Shown: positions 63,457 through 64,000 of the stretch, piece after piece | How positions within the stretch are numbered: the stretch's first letter is position 1 | Layout of the letters: each line of letters begins with the position of its first letter | NCBI RefSeq assembly: GCF_050306235.1 | Contig: NZ_JBLWFH010000002.1 | Span: 474,397-538,396, forward strand | DNA length: 64,000 nt | Direction: 5' to 3' | Source: Glaciecola sp947496235 | GTDB lineage: Bacteria > Pseudomonadota > Gammaproteobacteria > Enterobacterales > Alteromonadaceae | Made by a program: the position numbers and the translations under genes | The notes under the pieces: generated by a model | The model's input: the letters and a program-made list of their open reading frames with translations, nothing else | Database searches by the model: none | Told to the model about the DNA's origin: nothing

Positions 63457-63468
63457 TTCAAGAGAGAC

Positions 63469-63696
63469 ATGAAGAGAGTAACTATATACATCGACCACGT
63501 AGACGATGATACCGATTTCGTTTTCATGCACGAGTGGCTTGAAAAATGGAAGGGTTCAGTGCGTATAGAGGATTACTCTACTGGAGGCTGGGAGCATACA
63601 TGGGATTTAGAAGGTCCCGAAGAAGCAATAGCGGAGATTCCTAAAGATTGGCACTGTGCTAGTAAGTGGGCCACTCCAGAAATCTTCAGGAAATAA
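63469..63696 (+). CDS. cassette D: small hypothetical protein
   Basis: A 75-residue, acidic, soluble protein with several Trp and the pattern EEAIAEIPKDWHCASKW. It starts at ATG 63469 with AGAGAG upstream. I recognise no family. It follows attC 3 by 12 nt. The sequence after its gene carries the matching R'' core (63714-63721). A longer frame from 63391 would run through the attC and is unlikely. Confidence 0.6.
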   Translation: MKRVTIYIDHVDDDTDFVFMHEWLEKWKGSVRIEDYSTGGWEHTWDLEGPEEAIAEIPKDWHCASKWATPEIFRK

Positions 63697-63713
63697 GTAA
63701 TGCGCAAACACCA

Positions 63714-63721
63714 AAACATAA
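63714..63721 (+). other. R'' core of putative attC site 4 (interrupted)
   Basis: AAACATAA complements the start of cassette D (TTATGTTT). The rest of an attC does not follow; intron-like sequence starts directly after it. Confidence 0.5.
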
Positions 63722-63795
63722 TCGGGTAGCCAAGGGTCTCTAACCCTCAGCCCCCACAACACCCTGCATGAGGCTTCTCCATTATCGATTGCCTG
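63722..63795 (-). mobile_element. putative decayed 3' end of a group II intron
   Basis: Read on the minus strand, GGAGAAGCC, GGGTGTTGTGGGGGCTG, a hairpin AGGGT-tagag-ACCCT and the terminal GGCTACCCGA resemble the domain V/VI end of bacterial group II introns. The apex of domain V looks shortened. It abuts the R'' core of attC 4 in the orientation opposite to the cassettes, as known for IIC-attC introns. No reverse transcriptase is within the window. Confidence 0.35.
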
Positions 63796-63946
63796 TTTGT
63801 GCCCGATATTTAGGAGTTAATTGTCCGCTTAGCAACGAGGCGTTCAATAACCATCATAAAAACCTTTCTCTCAGTTTAATGAAAATCTATTTTTAAAAAG
63901 CTCTAACCTGAACCTAAGCTCCTTGTAGTGGCATAGTTAGTTTGGC

Positions 63947-63992
63947 CACCTAACAAGAGATGGTATGCTGTTTAGCATATCAGGATTAGGTG
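63947..63992. repeat. imperfect palindrome at window end, possibly a short attC
   Basis: CACCTAA (63947-63953) pairs with TTAGGTG (63986-63992), with an inner TATGCT-gttt-AGCATA. CCTAACAAG at its left resembles an attC R'' side. From 63796 to 63946 I see no gene. Confidence 0.4.
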
Positions 63993-64000
63993 ACAAAAAT

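Noticed and set aside
63391..63468. N-terminal extension of the cassette D protein
   Set aside because: This stretch is the attC 3 palindrome; the ATG at 63469 is the sensible start.

Overview
The window looks like a chromosomal segment of a marine gammaproteobacterium of the order Alteromonadales, close to Paraglaciecola/Glaciecola/Alteromonas. I infer this from the moderately AT-rich DNA, the conserved gammaproteobacterial block lptM-lysA-dapF-DUF484-xerC-yigB, the two-piece PntA, a rut operon, a PEP-CTERM-like surface protein and carbohydrate esterases. No rRNA or tRNA gene was recognised.

Layout. 1-7.7 kb: the tail of a chemoreceptor, a secreted esterase, a PEP-CTERM-like protein, and a divergent ECF sigma factor / Ser-Thr kinase pair, then a lipoprotein, a putative metallopeptidase and a decayed patatin fragment. 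7.7-10.6 kb: the pntA1-pntA2-pntB transhydrogenase operon. 11-16.8 kb: tpm, two small ORFs and a five-gene + strand operon (thermostable-hemolysin family protein, AMP-dependent ligase, haem-oxygenase-like putative diiron oxidase, SDR, exported TPR protein). It looks like a small fatty-acid-type biosynthetic pathway and I know no described product. 16.9-23 kb: cysE, then rutABCDEF for pyrimidine-ring catabolism with a RutR-like operator upstream of rutA, and a divergent phzF-like gene.

23-34.7 kb: a TonB-C-like lipoprotein, yghU, DUF3750, yigZ, an S9 peptidase, thpR, a retropepsin-like protease, then yigB/xerC/DUF484/dapF/lysA/lptM and a SYLF lipoprotein. 35-40 kb: an rmlBADC operon for dTDP-rhamnose, a glycosyltransferase and a PAP2 phosphatase. 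40-47.6 kb: rraA, S1/P1 nuclease, ubiX-like, mpl, fbp, ppa, DUF3299 and a full chemoreceptor. 47.7-52 kb: one very large sensor-type membrane protein. 52-61 kb: arfB, a 2OG oxygenase, a thioesterase and uvrA in one operon, then yajR, a second ECF sigma factor, a LysM/TPR lipoprotein and a CE2-type esterase.

61.7-64 kb: four short + strand genes of unknown function are separated by structured elements that obey the integron rule: the R'' core at the end of a cassette complements the first bases of the same cassette. I read this as an integron cassette array without an integrase in the window. Its right end appears to be interrupted by a decayed antisense group II intron end. The cassette array and the five-gene operon at 12.4-16.7 kb are the two most interesting regions.
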